64,000 nucleotides of DNA from Pseudomonadota bacterium (lineage in GTDB: Bacteria; Pseudomonadota; Alphaproteobacteria; Rhodobacterales; Rhodobacteraceae). The stretch lies in NCBI GenBank assembly GCA_963205075.1, contig CAUJIU010000054.1, positions 1-64,000 of the forward strand, given 5' to 3'. The notes beneath the pieces are model-generated. The model made no database searches. It saw only the letters and a program-made list of their open reading frames with translations, and was not told where the DNA came from. The position numbers and the translations under genes were made by a program. How positions within the stretch are numbered: the stretch's first letter is position 1; the number at the start of each line of letters is the position of its first letter. This document shows positions 27,792 to 36,312 of this stretch, piece by piece.

Positions 27792-28000
27792 CCATTTCAG
27801 TCAAATGCCTGCGATTTCGGGCTGGGGCATTTACCGGGCGTTAGCCGCTCACGCGCCAGTGTCGGGCAGCATCCCAACGGATGGCGCACCAGCCGGATAA
27901 CCGGCAGCGGCAAGTGTCAGAATGGCATCCCATCCCGCGCTTCGCGGCGCGGATCCTGAACAACCCGGCGCAAAACGCGCCACCTTTGAGGACTTTCCCT
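27792..28000 (+). promoter_or_regulatory. Flagellin upstream region and 5' leader
   Basis: 209 bp without a gene. It holds TTTA-CCGGGCG-TTAG (27830-27844, a weak CtrA-like box), a GCCGG-ATAA-CCGGC inverted repeat (27892-27905), and a perfect 6-bp hairpin CCGCGC-TTCGCG-GCGCGG at 27935-27952, 48 nt before the ATG. I found no convincing sigma-28 or sigma-54 promoter. The hairpin would lie in the flagellin 5' UTR, the kind of target known for FlbT in Caulobacter. Confidence 0.5.
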
Positions 28001-29209
28001 ATGTCTAGCATTCTGACCAACAACGGCGCGATGGTCGCGCTGCAAACCCTGAAATCCATCAACACCGACCTTTCGAAAACCCAGTCGCTCATCTCCACCG
28101 GCAAATCGGTCGCCAGCGCCAAGGACAACGCCTCGGTCTGGGCGATCTCCAAGGTCATGGAGTCCGACGTGAAGGGCTTCCGCGGCATCTCGGACAGCCT
28201 GTCGCTGGGCGAATCGACCGTGGCGGTCGCCCGGCAGGCCTCGGAAACGGTGACCGACCTGCTGACCCAGATGAAAAGCAAGATCGTCGCCGCCCAGGGT
28301 GAAAACGTCGATCGCACCAAGATCCAGACCGATGTCGCCGCCCTGCGCAGCCAGATCGCCTCGGTTGTCGGCGCAGCGCAGTTCAACGGGCTGAACCTTG
28401 TCGACGGCTCGTCGTCCGGCGTCAACGTGCTGTCCTCGCTGGACCGTGATTCGTCCGGAAACGTCACCGTGTCCAACATCAACGTGGCCGCGCAGGATCT
28501 TTCGGTCGGCGGCTACACCGCCAAGGGCGTGCTGGCGGGCAGTGACAATGCCTCGGCCAACAGCGACACGGCGGGCTTCCAGCTTGACAACGGTACCGGT
28601 ACCGGGCTGATCGTCATCGACGACAGCGTCGATGCCTTTGCCGCCGGTGACCGGATCGACATCCGGGTCGGTGACAAGACTGCAAGCTACACGGTCACCG
28701 CCGATGACGTCGCCTCCACCACCACTGCCGATATCGTCGCGATCGGTCTCAAGAACGCGATCGATTCGCTCGGCATTTCCGGGCTGACCGTCGACTATGA
28801 CAGCGGCAGCCCCGGCGAGCTGGCATTCACCAATGCCGGGACCGATGACCTGGGCGTCAGCGCCCAGTTCAAGAACGCCGGTTCCGGCGGTCTGGCTGCC
28901 ATTTCCAGCATCGACGTGTCGACCGGGCCCGGCGCCACGGCCGCCCTTGGCAACATCGAGGCGCTGATCCAGACCTCGATCGACGCTTCGGCGGCATTCG
29001 GCTCGGTTCAAGGCCGGATCGAGACCCAGTCGGCCTTTGTCTCGAAGATGACGGACGCGCTGAAATCCGGCATCGGCTCGATGGTGGACGCCGATATGGA
29101 GGAAGCCTCGGCCCGCCTCCAGGCACTGCAGGTGCAGCAGCAGCTTGGCATCCAGTCGCTCTCGATCGCCAACCAGGCGCCGCAGTCGATCCTGTCGCTG
29201 TTCCGCTGA
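28001..29209 (+). CDS. fliC: Flagellin
   Basis: 402 residues, the filament subunit. Conserved ends: N-terminal MSSILTNNGAMVALQTLKS with ISTGKSVASAKDNASVWAIS, and C-terminal EEASARLQALQVQQQLGIQ, SIANQAPQSILSLFR. These form the D0/D1 coiled coil; the middle (about residues 150-330) is Gly/Ser/Thr/Asp-rich and surface-exposed. It has no signal peptide, as expected for type III export. ATG at 28001 behind GAGGAC; the frame continues upstream through the leader. It is followed by flaF and flbT. The exposed Ser/Thr residues are possible glycosylation sites for the cassette at 56-58.6 kb. Confidence 0.95.
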   Translation: MSSILTNNGAMVALQTLKSINTDLSKTQSLISTGKSVASAKDNASVWAISKVMESDVKGFRGISDSLSLGESTVAVARQASETVTDLLTQMKSKIVAAQGENVDRTKIQTDVAALRSQIASVVGAAQFNGLNLVDGSSSGVNVLSSLDRDSSGNVTVSNINVAAQDLSVGGYTAKGVLAGSDNASANSDTAGFQLDNGTGTGLIVIDDSVDAFAAGDRIDIRVGDKTASYTVTADDVASTTTADIVAIGLKNAIDSLGISGLTVDYDSGSPGELAFTNAGTDDLGVSAQFKNAGSGGLAAISSIDVSTGPGATAALGNIEALIQTSIDASAAFGSVQGRIETQSAFVSKMTDALKSGIGSMVDADMEEASARLQALQVQQQLGIQSLSIANQAPQSILSLFR

Positions 29210-29217
29210 CGCAACTT

Positions 29218-29246
29218 CCCCGGGGCGCGCGGCTCGCGCCCCGGGG
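29218..29246 (+). other. 12-bp perfect hairpin after flagellin
   Basis: CCCCGGGGCGCG, loop CGGCT, CGCGCCCCGGGG, starting 9 nt after the flagellin stop. No T-run follows, so it is more likely an mRNA 3'-end stabiliser or partial attenuator between flagellin and flaF than a full terminator. It would let flagellin mRNA outlast the downstream regulators. Confidence 0.75.
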
Positions 29247-29305
29247 CCTCAGCCGGATCAACGGGCCCAAATGGCCCCGAACAAGTCTCGAAATAGGACT
29301 TCGAC

Positions 29306-29683
29306 ATGAACGCGACAGAACTTGCCCGCCGGGCCTATGCGCCCGTTCAATCCCCCCTGCGCACCGCCCGCGCCACCGAACACCAGGCGCTGGCCGAAGC
29401 AACCGCCCGCCTGCAGGGCGCCGCCGATGCCGCGCCGCCGGACTTCCGCCGGCTCGCCAGCGCGATACACGAAAACCGCCGTTTGTGGACCCTGCTCGCC
29501 GCCGATGTCGCAGGGTCTGACAATGCGCTGCCGCCCGCGCTGCGCGCCCAGCTTTTCTATCTGGCGGAGTTCACCGCCATTCACAGCCGCCAGGTGCTCA
29601 AGGGCCTGGCCAATGTCGGCCCGCTGATCGACATCAACACGGCCGTGATGCGCGGCCTGTCCGGCCAGAGCGTGGCATCATGA
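29306..29683 (+). CDS. flaF: Flagellin regulator FlaF
   Basis: 125 residues, all-helical. The family helps flagellin secretion or translation in alphaproteobacteria and works opposite to FlbT. Typical features: MNATELARRAYA at the start, ENRRLWTLLAADVA in the middle, ALRAQLFYLAEFTAIHS, and the LIDINTAVMRGL tail. It overlaps flbT as ATGA (4 nt). It has its own SD region about 95 nt after the flagellin stop. Confidence 0.9.
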   Translation: MNATELARRAYAPVQSPLRTARATEHQALAEATARLQGAADAAPPDFRRLASAIHENRRLWTLLAADVAGSDNALPPALRAQLFYLAEFTAIHSRQVLKGLANVGPLIDINTAVMRGLSGQSVAS

Positions 29684-30084
29684 CCGGGCTGGTGCTGAAA
29701 CTCGCGCCCGGCGAGCGGGTCCTGGTCAACGGCGCGGTCATCGAGAATGGCGACCGCCGCTCGCGGCTCACCATCATGACCCCCAACGCCAATATCCTGC
29801 GGCTGCGCGACGCCATCCGACCCGGCGAGGCCAATACGCCGGTGCGCCGCGTCTGCTACATTGCGCAACTGGTCCTGTCGGGCGATGCCGAGACGCCGAC
29901 CGCGCGCATGCAGCTGTTGCGCGGTATCGAGCAACTCAGCCAGGTCCTGCTCGACAGCGACAGCCGCTCGCAACTGGCCGCGGCGACCACGGCAATCGGC
30001 GAGGGGGATTTCTATCGCGCCCTCAAGCGGTTGCGCGCCCTGCTGCCGCGCGAGGAGCGCCTCCTGGCCGCAGGTGCCGCATGA
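29680..30084 (+). CDS. flbT: Flagellin translation repressor FlbT
   Basis: 134 residues. In Caulobacter FlbT binds the flagellin mRNA 5' UTR and destabilises it until the hook is finished. Family features: LVLKLAPGERVLVNGAVIENGDRRSRLTI at the N-terminus, ILRLRDAI, and RRVCYIAQLVLSGD. The overlap with flaF (ATGA) and with the next gene (ATGA) implies joint translation. A candidate target hairpin lies in the flagellin leader (27935-27952). Confidence 0.92.
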   Translation: MTGLVLKLAPGERVLVNGAVIENGDRRSRLTIMTPNANILRLRDAIRPGEANTPVRRVCYIAQLVLSGDAETPTARMQLLRGIEQLSQVLLDSDSRSQLAAATTAIGEGDFYRALKRLRALLPREERLLAAGAA

Positions 30085-30872
30085 GCTTCCAGCCCATATT
30101 GCCCTCGACCGGCTATGTGGGCTGGAAGTTTCTTGGCCGGACCCTGCAGACCCAGCTTTCGGTCCAGGCCCGGACACCCGAGGTTCAGCGCGAGACCGAC
30201 TATTTCCGTGCCCGGATCGGGCAGGTCAAGACCGCCGAGGATCTGGTCAAGGACCGCCGGCTGCTGACCGTGGCGCTTGGCGCTTTCGGGCTCCAGGATG
30301 ATGTCGGCAATCGTGCCTTCATCGCCAAGGTCCTGTCCGAAGGCACCCTGTCCGAAAATGCCTTTGCCAACCGCCTGGCCGACAAGCGCTACAGCACCCT
30401 GTCGCGCGTTTTCGGCTTTGGCGATCTGGGGGCGCGCACGGCTCTGCCCGGTTTTGCCGACAAGATCATCGACAAGTACCGGCTCAACCGGTTCCAGACC
30501 CAGGTGGGCGAGCAGGATGCCAACCTGCAACTGGCGCTGGCCTTCGGCGAGGGCGTCAAGGACGTGGTGCAGGCCGCAAGCTCCAGCAATGCCCGCTGGT
30601 TCTCGGCCATGGGCAACAAGCCGCTTCGCGAAGTGCTGCAGACCGCGCTCGGCCTGCCCGCATCCATCGCGCGGATCGATCTGGACCAGCAACTCGGCCA
30701 GTTCCGCGACCGGGCGAAGGCGGTGCTTGGCACCGACAACCTCGCAGACCTGCAGGACCCCGCCCTGCAGGACCGCGTGATCCAGCTGTTTCTGGTCCGG
30801 GCCCAGGCCGCGCAATCGGCCTATACATCGCAGGGATCGGTGGCGCTGGCACTGCTGCAAAACTCCGGCTGA
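30081..30872 (+). CDS. DUF1217 flagellar protein
   Basis: 263 residues, the last gene of the flagellin run, overlapping flbT by ATGA. Helical and hydrophilic, without a signal peptide. The segment DYFRARIGQVKTAEDLVKDRRLLTVALGAFGL is typical of the DUF1217 family, found mainly in alphaproteobacterial flagellar loci. The repeated LSE..ANRLADKRY..L..VFGFGDLG pattern suggests a repeated helical unit. Role unknown; an export or filament-related function fits the location. Confidence 0.8.
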   Translation: MSFQPILPSTGYVGWKFLGRTLQTQLSVQARTPEVQRETDYFRARIGQVKTAEDLVKDRRLLTVALGAFGLQDDVGNRAFIAKVLSEGTLSENAFANRLADKRYSTLSRVFGFGDLGARTALPGFADKIIDKYRLNRFQTQVGEQDANLQLALAFGEGVKDVVQAASSSNARWFSAMGNKPLREVLQTALGLPASIARIDLDQQLGQFRDRAKAVLGTDNLADLQDPALQDRVIQLFLVRAQAAQSAYTSQGSVALALLQNSG

Positions 30873-30882
30873 CGCCGGGCCA

Positions 30883-32226
30883 TCAGGCCCCGCCGGCCCC
30901 CTGGGCCCCGGTGGCTCCGTCGGGTCGCAAGGCTTGCCGAAGGGCCGCAAAACTCGCCGCGATGCCGTTATGCTCCTTGCGCGCGAGAAACCGGTCCAGC
31001 GCCGGCTCACAGGCGATGGCCGCATCGATCGCGGCGTCGCTGCCGGGCTGGTAGAGGCCGGCCCGCACCATCAGCGCCGCCCGGTCATAGACACCCAGAT
31101 GCCGCCTTGCCTCGGCAATCATCGCGTTTTCCGGCGCCGATGCCGCGTCCGGCAGCGCGCGCGAGACCGAGCGCAGCAGATCTACTGCCGGAAACCGCCC
31201 CCGCTCGGCGATCGTGCGGTCAAGCACCACATGACCGTCGAGCACCCCGCGCAACATGTCGGCGACCGGTTCATCCATGTCCGAGCCAGCCACCAGAACC
31301 GAATAGACCGCGGTGATATCGCCCGCGGTACCCGCCCCGGGGCCGGCCCGCTCGCACAGCGCGGCAATCGCCGGCGCGGTGGATGGCGGAAAGCCCCGCA
31401 GCGCCGACCCCTCGCCGGCCGCAACGGCCAGTTCGCGGTGCGCCTCGGCAAAGCGCGTCACCGAATCGATCAGGAGCAGCACCTGCCTGCCCTGATCCCG
31501 GAAATGCTCGGCCACCGCGGTGGCCGACCAGGCGCAGCGCCGGCGTTGTTGCGGCGCGCGGTCCGAGGTCGCCGTGACGATCACCGAACGCGCCATGCCA
31601 TCGGGGCCGAGCACCTCGTCAACGAAATGCCGAAGCTCCCGCCCGCGCTCGCCAACCAGCCCGATGACGATCACATCGGCATCGACGCCCCGCGCGAGAT
31701 CGGCCAGCAGGGTCGACTTGCCGATGCCCGATCCGGCGAACAGGCCGATGCGCTGTCCGCGCACCAGCGGCAGCAGGGTGTTGAACACCGCCAACCCGGT
31801 TTCCAGACGCGCCCCCAGAGACCGTCGGTCCTGCGGCGCGGGCGGCGGTGCCCTGACGCTGCGTGGCTCGATACCGGGCAACAGCGGGCGGCCGTCGAGA
31901 GGGCAGCCGTCAGGGTCGATCACCCGGCCGATCCAGCCGTCATGCGGGGCAAAGACCGGTGCCGGGCGCAGCAAGACCAGATCGCCCAGCGCCAGGCCCT
32001 CGGGCAACCGCTCCGGCAGGAGCCGGATGAGGTCGCCGCCCAGGGCGACAACCTCGGCCAGGATGCCGCCGGCGCGCCCCATGACTTCGGCCCGGTCGCC
32101 CAGCACGGCCCGCCCGGAAAGCCCGGCCACACCGATCGTCGCGCCGCCGATATCGGCCACACGACCGGCCGGCGAAACCGTTTCAACCGCCTCGATCGCC
32201 GCCGTCATCCGGGCCAATACGTCCAT
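30883..32226 (-). CDS. fliI: Flagellar export ATPase FliI
   Basis: 447 residues, F1-beta-like hexameric ATPase that energises type III export. Walker A is GLFAGSGIGKSTLLADLA, Walker B VLLLIDSVTRFAEAHRE, and GFPPSTAPAIAALCERAG is the export-ATPase signature. The ATG at 32226 gives MDVLARMTAAIEAV; the longer frame upstream is not coding. Divergent from flgB with an 86-bp gap holding TTAA-rich boxes. The second gene of the usual fliH-fliI pair is far away (48 kb). Confidence 0.95.
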   Translation of the reverse strand: MDVLARMTAAIEAVETVSPAGRVADIGGATIGVAGLSGRAVLGDRAEVMGRAGGILAEVVALGGDLIRLLPERLPEGLALGDLVLLRPAPVFAPHDGWIGRVIDPDGCPLDGRPLLPGIEPRSVRAPPPAPQDRRSLGARLETGLAVFNTLLPLVRGQRIGLFAGSGIGKSTLLADLARGVDADVIVIGLVGERGRELRHFVDEVLGPDGMARSVIVTATSDRAPQQRRRCAWSATAVAEHFRDQGRQVLLLIDSVTRFAEAHRELAVAAGEGSALRGFPPSTAPAIAALCERAGPGAGTAGDITAVYSVLVAGSDMDEPVADMLRGVLDGHVVLDRTIAERGRFPAVDLLRSVSRALPDAASAPENAMIAEARRHLGVYDRAALMVRAGLYQPGSDAAIDAAIACEPALDRFLARKEHNGIAASFAALRQALRPDGATGAQGAGGA

Positions 32227-32258
32227 TTCCTTTGGTCCTTTCTGGAGCCTGCAACCTG

Positions 32259-32290
32259 TTCTTAAAGAATCACCCTTAAGTCTTGGTTGA
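32259..32290. promoter_or_regulatory. CtrA-like box and TTCTT-A-AAGAA palindrome in the fliI/flgB gap
   Basis: TTAA-GTCTTGG-TTGA at 32276-32290 matches TTAA-N7-TTAA with one mismatch. The adjacent palindrome TTCTT-A-AAGAA (32259-32269) contributes a further TTAA. The pair sits in the middle of the divergent gap, 22 nt upstream of flgB, and may control both fliI and the flgB operon. Confidence 0.5.
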
Positions 32291-32312
32291 AACGTTCGAG
32301 GGAGAAGCCCCG

Positions 32313-32690
32313 ATGCTGGAACAACTGAAGGTCTTTCAGACCGCCGGCCAGATGGCGCGCTTTGCCGCCACACAACAATCGGTCGTGGCGCGCAACATCG
32401 CCAATGCGGATACGCCGGGTTACCGCGCGGTCGCCACTTCCCCATTTTCCGAGATCATCGATTCCGCGCCGGCTCTTTCCCTGCGCATGACCCGAAGCGG
32501 CCACATCGCCCCGGCGGACGCGATTGCGGCGCACAACTCGTTCCGCACGGGCGAGGCCTCGCCCAACGGCAACACCGTCTCGATCGAGGAAGAGATGGTG
32601 GCGGGCGCCAATATCCAGCGCGAACATGAGCAGGCCCTGGCGATCTACCGCCACGCGCTGACCGTGCTGCGGCTGGCCTTGGGACGGTAG
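32313..32690 (+). CDS. flgB: Flagellar proximal rod protein FlgB
   Basis: 125 residues, first gene of a nine-gene plus-strand run. Rod subunit next to the MS ring. The N-terminal helix has ARNIANADTPGYRAVATSPF, the rod-family consensus (ANxxTxGY/F). ATG at 32313 behind GAGGGAGAAG; an upstream in-frame ATG in the promoter gap was rejected. It lacks a signal peptide, as expected for type III secreted rod proteins. Confidence 0.93.
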   Translation: MLEQLKVFQTAGQMARFAATQQSVVARNIANADTPGYRAVATSPFSEIIDSAPALSLRMTRSGHIAPADAIAAHNSFRTGEASPNGNTVSIEEEMVAGANIQREHEQALAIYRHALTVLRLALGR

Positions 32691-32696
32691 CGCATC

Positions 32697-33086
32697 ATGG
32701 CGGATTTCACCTCGGCCCTCGGCATCGCTGCCAGCGGAATGCGCGCCCAGGCCACTCGCCTGCGCTTTGTCTCGGAGAACATCGCCAACACCGATACGCC
32801 CGGCTTCCGGCGCAAGACCGTCTCGTTCCGTGAAGCCACGGGCGGCGCCACGCCCGGCACGGTCGAACTGGGCGCGATGCGGCTGGACCGGTCCGCGCTT
32901 GACAGGATCTACGACCCGACCAGCCCGCTGGCGGACCCGTCCGGCTATTACGACGGATCCAACGTCAATCTGCTGGTCGAGGTGGCCGATGCCCGCGAGG
33001 CCAGCCGCTCCTACGAGGCCAATCTGAAGATGTTCGATCAGCTGCGCTCGATGTCGTCGGCGCTGCTCGATCTGCTCAAGCGATGA
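32697..33086 (+). CDS. flgC: Flagellar proximal rod protein FlgC
   Basis: 129 residues. N-terminal SENIANTDTPGFRRKTV and C-terminal heptad helix VADAREASRSYEANLKMFDQL are typical FlgC. Six nt after flgB. Together with FlgB and FlgF it builds the proximal rod. Confidence 0.94.
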   Translation: MADFTSALGIAASGMRAQATRLRFVSENIANTDTPGFRRKTVSFREATGGATPGTVELGAMRLDRSALDRIYDPTSPLADPSGYYDGSNVNLLVEVADAREASRSYEANLKMFDQLRSMSSALLDLLKR

Positions 33087-33098
33087 CGGAGACCAGGA

Positions 33099-33383
33099 AT
33101 GGACATCAATTCATCCATCGCCACCCGCGCCTATACCGCCAGCCGCAACGCGACCGCCCCGGCGCCGTCGGGCGGCGGTTCGGTGCTGGGACAGGCCGCC
33201 GAATCCTTCGCCCAGACCCTCCAGCAGGGCGAACAGGCGGCGATGCAATCGATGACGACCGGGCTGGATCCGCATTCGCTGGTGCAGGCACTGGCGCAGA
33301 CCGAACTGGCGGTCGAAACGGCGGTAACCATCCGCAACAAGGTCGTGGAAGCCTACCAGGAGATTCTGAGGATGCCGGTGTGA
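33099..33383 (+). CDS. fliE: Flagellar hook-basal body protein FliE
   Basis: 94 residues, MS-ring/rod junction protein. The conserved region GLDPHSLVQALAQTELAVETAVTIRNKVVEAYQEILRM is the FliE C-terminal domain. Preceded by a GGAGACCAGGA spacer. Its TGA overlaps the fliQ ATG by one base (TGATG). Confidence 0.92.
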   Translation: MDINSSIATRAYTASRNATAPAPSGGGSVLGQAAESFAQTLQQGEQAAMQSMTTGLDPHSLVQALAQTELAVETAVTIRNKVVEAYQEILRMPV

Positions 33384-33652
33384 TGATGTCCGAGTCGATG
33401 TTGTACGACACCTTGCGCCAGGGGCTCTGGGCCGCGGTGATCGCCTCGGCCCCGATCCTGACGGTGGCGCTGGTGGTTGGCCTCGCGGTCGGCCTGTTCC
33501 AGGCGCTGACATCGGTGCAGGAAATGACGCTGACATTCGTGCCCAAACTGGCGGCGATCCTTGGCGTGTTCTGGCTCTGCATGGGTTTCATGACCAAGAC
33601 GCTGGTCACATTCTTCACCGCCTCCATCGTGCCACTGATCGCGGGGCACTGA
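33383..33652 (+). CDS. fliQ: Flagellar export gate protein FliQ
   Basis: 89 residues, two transmembrane helices (about residues 15-40 and 50-80). Gate subunit of the type III export apparatus with FliP and FliR. Characteristic: VALVVGLAVGLFQALTSVQEMTLTFVPK. The start overlaps the fliE stop (TGATG); a second ATG one codon later is possible. Unusually for flagellar clusters it lies apart from fliP and fliR. Confidence 0.94.
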   Translation: MMSESMLYDTLRQGLWAAVIASAPILTVALVVGLAVGLFQALTSVQEMTLTFVPKLAAILGVFWLCMGFMTKTLVTFFTASIVPLIAGH

Positions 33653-33655
33653 GCG

Positions 33656-34375
33656 ATGGAAAACGCAACCTACGCCGCGCTGACCCGCCAATCCGGTCTC
33701 TGGTCCGAGATGCGCGTCGTCGCCAACAACATCGCCAACGCCAACACCACCGGCTTTCGGACCGAGGGCGTGACCTTCGCCGAATACGTGCAGGCCACCG
33801 GACCCGGCCAGCCGTCGCTGTCGATGGCGTCGGCCGAGGTGCGCGACACCATCACCAGCCAGGGCGCGCTGACTCGGACCGGCGGTGCGTTCGATCTGGC
33901 CATCGAGGGCGAGGGGTTCTTCGCCATCGAGACCCCACAGGGCGAGCGCCTGACCCGGGCCGGCGCCTTCACGCCCAATGCCGACGGTGATCTGGTCACC
34001 CAGGACGGGCTGAGGGTGCTCGATTCCGGCGGGGCGCCGGTCTTCATCCCCACCGGTGCCGGCCCGATCGCCATTGCCCCCGATGGCACCATCAGCGCGG
34101 AGGGCAACCCGATCGGCCAGATCGGGATCTTTCTGCCCTCGGACCCGCTGGGGCTGGTGCGCGAAGACGGGGTGCGCTTTGCGGCGACCGGCGGCATCGA
34201 GGCGGTCGACGGGCGGATGCTGCAAGGCTTTGTGGAGGAATCCAACGTCAACCCGATCCTGCAGGTCTCGCGGATGATCGAGGTTCAGCGCGCCTATGAA
34301 CTGGGCCAGAGCTTCATGGAACAGGAAGACGAACGGATCCGCGGCGTGGTCGCCGCACTTGGACGGAGGGGGTAG
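33656..34375 (+). CDS. flgF: Flagellar rod protein FlgF
   Basis: 239 residues, distal part of the proximal rod. N-terminal NNIANANTTGFRTEGV and C-terminal helix VQRAYELGQSFMEQEDERIRGVV flank a beta-rich core (FAIETPQGERLTRAGAFTPN). Three nt after fliQ. Confidence 0.93.
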   Translation: MENATYAALTRQSGLWSEMRVVANNIANANTTGFRTEGVTFAEYVQATGPGQPSLSMASAEVRDTITSQGALTRTGGAFDLAIEGEGFFAIETPQGERLTRAGAFTPNADGDLVTQDGLRVLDSGGAPVFIPTGAGPIAIAPDGTISAEGNPIGQIGIFLPSDPLGLVREDGVRFAATGGIEAVDGRMLQGFVEESNVNPILQVSRMIEVQRAYELGQSFMEQEDERIRGVVAALGRRG

Positions 34376-34377
34376 AG

Positions 34378-35163
34378 ATGCGGGCACTTCAGATCGCTGC
34401 AGCGGGCATGACCGCCCAGCAGACCCGGGTCGAGGTGATCTCGAACAACCTCGCCAACATGAATACCACGGGCTACAACGCGCGGCGCGCCGAGTTTGCG
34501 GACCTGCATTATCAACAGCTTGCCCGGCCCGGCACCATCAATGCCTCGGACGGCACCGTGCTGCCAACCGGCGTCCAGCTCGGGCTTGGCGTGCGGCCGG
34601 CCTCGGTTACCGTGATGCTGGCGCAAGGATCGCTGGCCGCAACCGGCGGCGATCTCGACCTCGCCATCGAGGGGCAGGGCTATCTGGAGGTGACGCTGCC
34701 CGACGGCCGCGCCGCCTTTACGCGCGATGGCGGCCTCAAGCGCAGCGGCGACGGGCTGATCGTTACCTCGGATGGCTATCCGGTGGTGCCGGACATCACC
34801 ATCCCCTCGGACGCGCGGTCGATCAGCATCAATGCCGAGGGCGAGGTCTACGCCTACTTCGCCGACCGCGTCGATCCCGAGATGCTGGGGCAGTTCTCGC
34901 TCTCGGGTTTCTCCAATCCCAAGGGCCTGGAGGCCATCGGCTCCAACCTGTTCCTGGAGACCGCCGCGTCGGGCCCCTCGCTGGTGTCCGCGCCCGGTCA
35001 GGACGGGCTGGGCATGCTGCGGCAGGGCTATCTGGAAGACAGCAGCGTCGATCCGGTCAAGGAGGTCACCGACCTGATCGAGGCCCAGCGCGGGTACGAG
35101 CTGAACTCCAAGGTCATCACCGCCGCCGACCAGATGCTCGGCGCCATGGTCCAGATCCGATGA
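34378..35163 (+). CDS. flgG: Flagellar distal rod protein FlgG
   Basis: 261 residues, normal size. N-terminal MRALQIAAAGMTAQQTRVEVISNNLANMNTTGY and C-terminal LIEAQRGYELNSKVITAADQML are the FlgG ends, with YLEVTLPDGRAAFTRDG in the core. It ends in ATGA shared with flgA. Two nt after flgF. Confidence 0.95.
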   Translation: MRALQIAAAGMTAQQTRVEVISNNLANMNTTGYNARRAEFADLHYQQLARPGTINASDGTVLPTGVQLGLGVRPASVTVMLAQGSLAATGGDLDLAIEGQGYLEVTLPDGRAAFTRDGGLKRSGDGLIVTSDGYPVVPDITIPSDARSISINAEGEVYAYFADRVDPEMLGQFSLSGFSNPKGLEAIGSNLFLETAASGPSLVSAPGQDGLGMLRQGYLEDSSVDPVKEVTDLIEAQRGYELNSKVITAADQMLGAMVQIR

Positions 35164-35585
35164 TCCGGCTCATCGCCCTTGCCTGCCTGCTGGCCGCGCC
35201 CGCGCTGGCTGAAACGGTGGTCGCCGCGCGCACCATTCCGGCCCATACCCTGATCGGGCCGGACGATCTGTTGCTGCGCGATGTGGTGATGCCCGGCGGC
35301 ATCGATGATCCGGCGCTGATCGTGGGGATGGAGGCGCGCGTGGCACTATACGCGGGCCGCCCGATCCGCCCGGCGGATGTCGGATTTCCGGCGGTGGTCG
35401 AGCGCAACCAGCTGGTGCCGCTGATCTATCTTCGCGCCGGCCTCACGATCACGACCGAGGGCCGCGCGCTTGGCCGGGCCGGGCCGGGCGATGTGATCAA
35501 CGTCATGAATCTTGCCTCGCGGACAACGGTCTCGGCCCGGATCGGCCTTGACGGCGCGGCCTATGTTTCCTTCGAGGGGTCCTGA
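35160..35585 (+). CDS. flgA: Flagellar P-ring assembly chaperone FlgA
   Basis: 141 residues with a Sec signal peptide (MIRLIALACLLAAPALAE). Periplasmic chaperone for FlgI. Contains the SAF-type domain (RTIPAHTLIGPDDLLLRDV) and the terminal NLASRTTVSARIGLDG segment. Shorter than E. coli FlgA, as in other alphaproteobacteria. Overlaps flgG by ATGA; flgH follows with no gap. Its client flgI is at 50-51 kb. Confidence 0.9.
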   Translation: MIRLIALACLLAAPALAETVVAARTIPAHTLIGPDDLLLRDVVMPGGIDDPALIVGMEARVALYAGRPIRPADVGFPAVVERNQLVPLIYLRAGLTITTEGRALGRAGPGDVINVMNLASRTTVSARIGLDGAAYVSFEGS

Positions 35586-36299
35586 ATGAAAGCTGCCTGC
35601 ATTGTCCTGCTGATCCTCGCCCTGCCCTCCTGCTCCCGGCTCGGCGCCATCGGCCAGGTGCCGCAAACCGATCCGGTGCAGATGTCGCAGGAGCATGTGG
35701 CGATGATGTCGCCGGGGCTGCCAAACCGGCTGGTGCCGCCCTCGCCGCAGACCGGGTCGCTCTGGGCCGGCTCGCGCGGCTCCTTGCTGGGCGACCGGCG
35801 CGCGGCCGAACGGGGCGATATCCTGACCGTGGTGATCGAGATCGACGACCGGGCCGAGTTCTCGAACTCGTCGGCCACCGGGCAATCCGCCAACCAGGAG
35901 ATGTCGATCGGCGCGCTTTTCGGCCTGCCGGAGCGGGCCGAGGCGGCGGGCGTCAGCCTCACCCCCGGCCTGCAAACCAATTCGGCCAGCGCCTTCAGCG
36001 GTGACGGCTCGATCCGGCGTAACGAAAAGCTGACCCTGCGCGTGGCGGCGACGGTTCTCGATGTCTTGCCGAACGGCACGCTTTCCATTCAGGGAACCCA
36101 GCAGGTGCAGGTGAATTACGAGATGCGCGAGCTGATCGTGACCGGTTTCGTCCGGCCCGAGGATATCAGCCGCCAGAACGAGGTCGGCTACGACAAGATC
36201 GCCGCGGCGCGCATTTCCTACGGGGGCGAAGGCCTTATCAGCAACGCGCAGCAGCCTCCCTACGGCCAGCAGGCCGCCGATATCCTGCTGCCATTCTGA
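35586..36299 (+). CDS. flgH: Flagellar L-ring lipoprotein FlgH
   Basis: 237 residues. Outer-membrane L-ring subunit. Lipoprotein signal with LALPSC lipobox near residue 16. Family signatures: SLWAGSRGSLLGDRRAAERGDILTV, and the C-terminal segment RELIVTGFVRPEDI and the terminal GGEGLISNAQQPPYGQQ. The ATG follows the flgA stop directly. Confidence 0.94.
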   Translation: MKAACIVLLILALPSCSRLGAIGQVPQTDPVQMSQEHVAMMSPGLPNRLVPPSPQTGSLWAGSRGSLLGDRRAAERGDILTVVIEIDDRAEFSNSSATGQSANQEMSIGALFGLPERAEAAGVSLTPGLQTNSASAFSGDGSIRRNEKLTLRVAATVLDVLPNGTLSIQGTQQVQVNYEMRELIVTGFVRPEDISRQNEVGYDKIAAARISYGGEGLISNAQQPPYGQQAADILLPF

Positions 36300-36312
36300 G
36301 CAAGGAGCGTCG

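Noticed and set aside
27840-28000. Sigma-54 or sigma-28 promoter for flagellin
   Set aside because: TGGCAT near 27923 and GCCGGATAA near 27892 resemble parts of such promoters, but the partner element and spacing are wrong in both cases.
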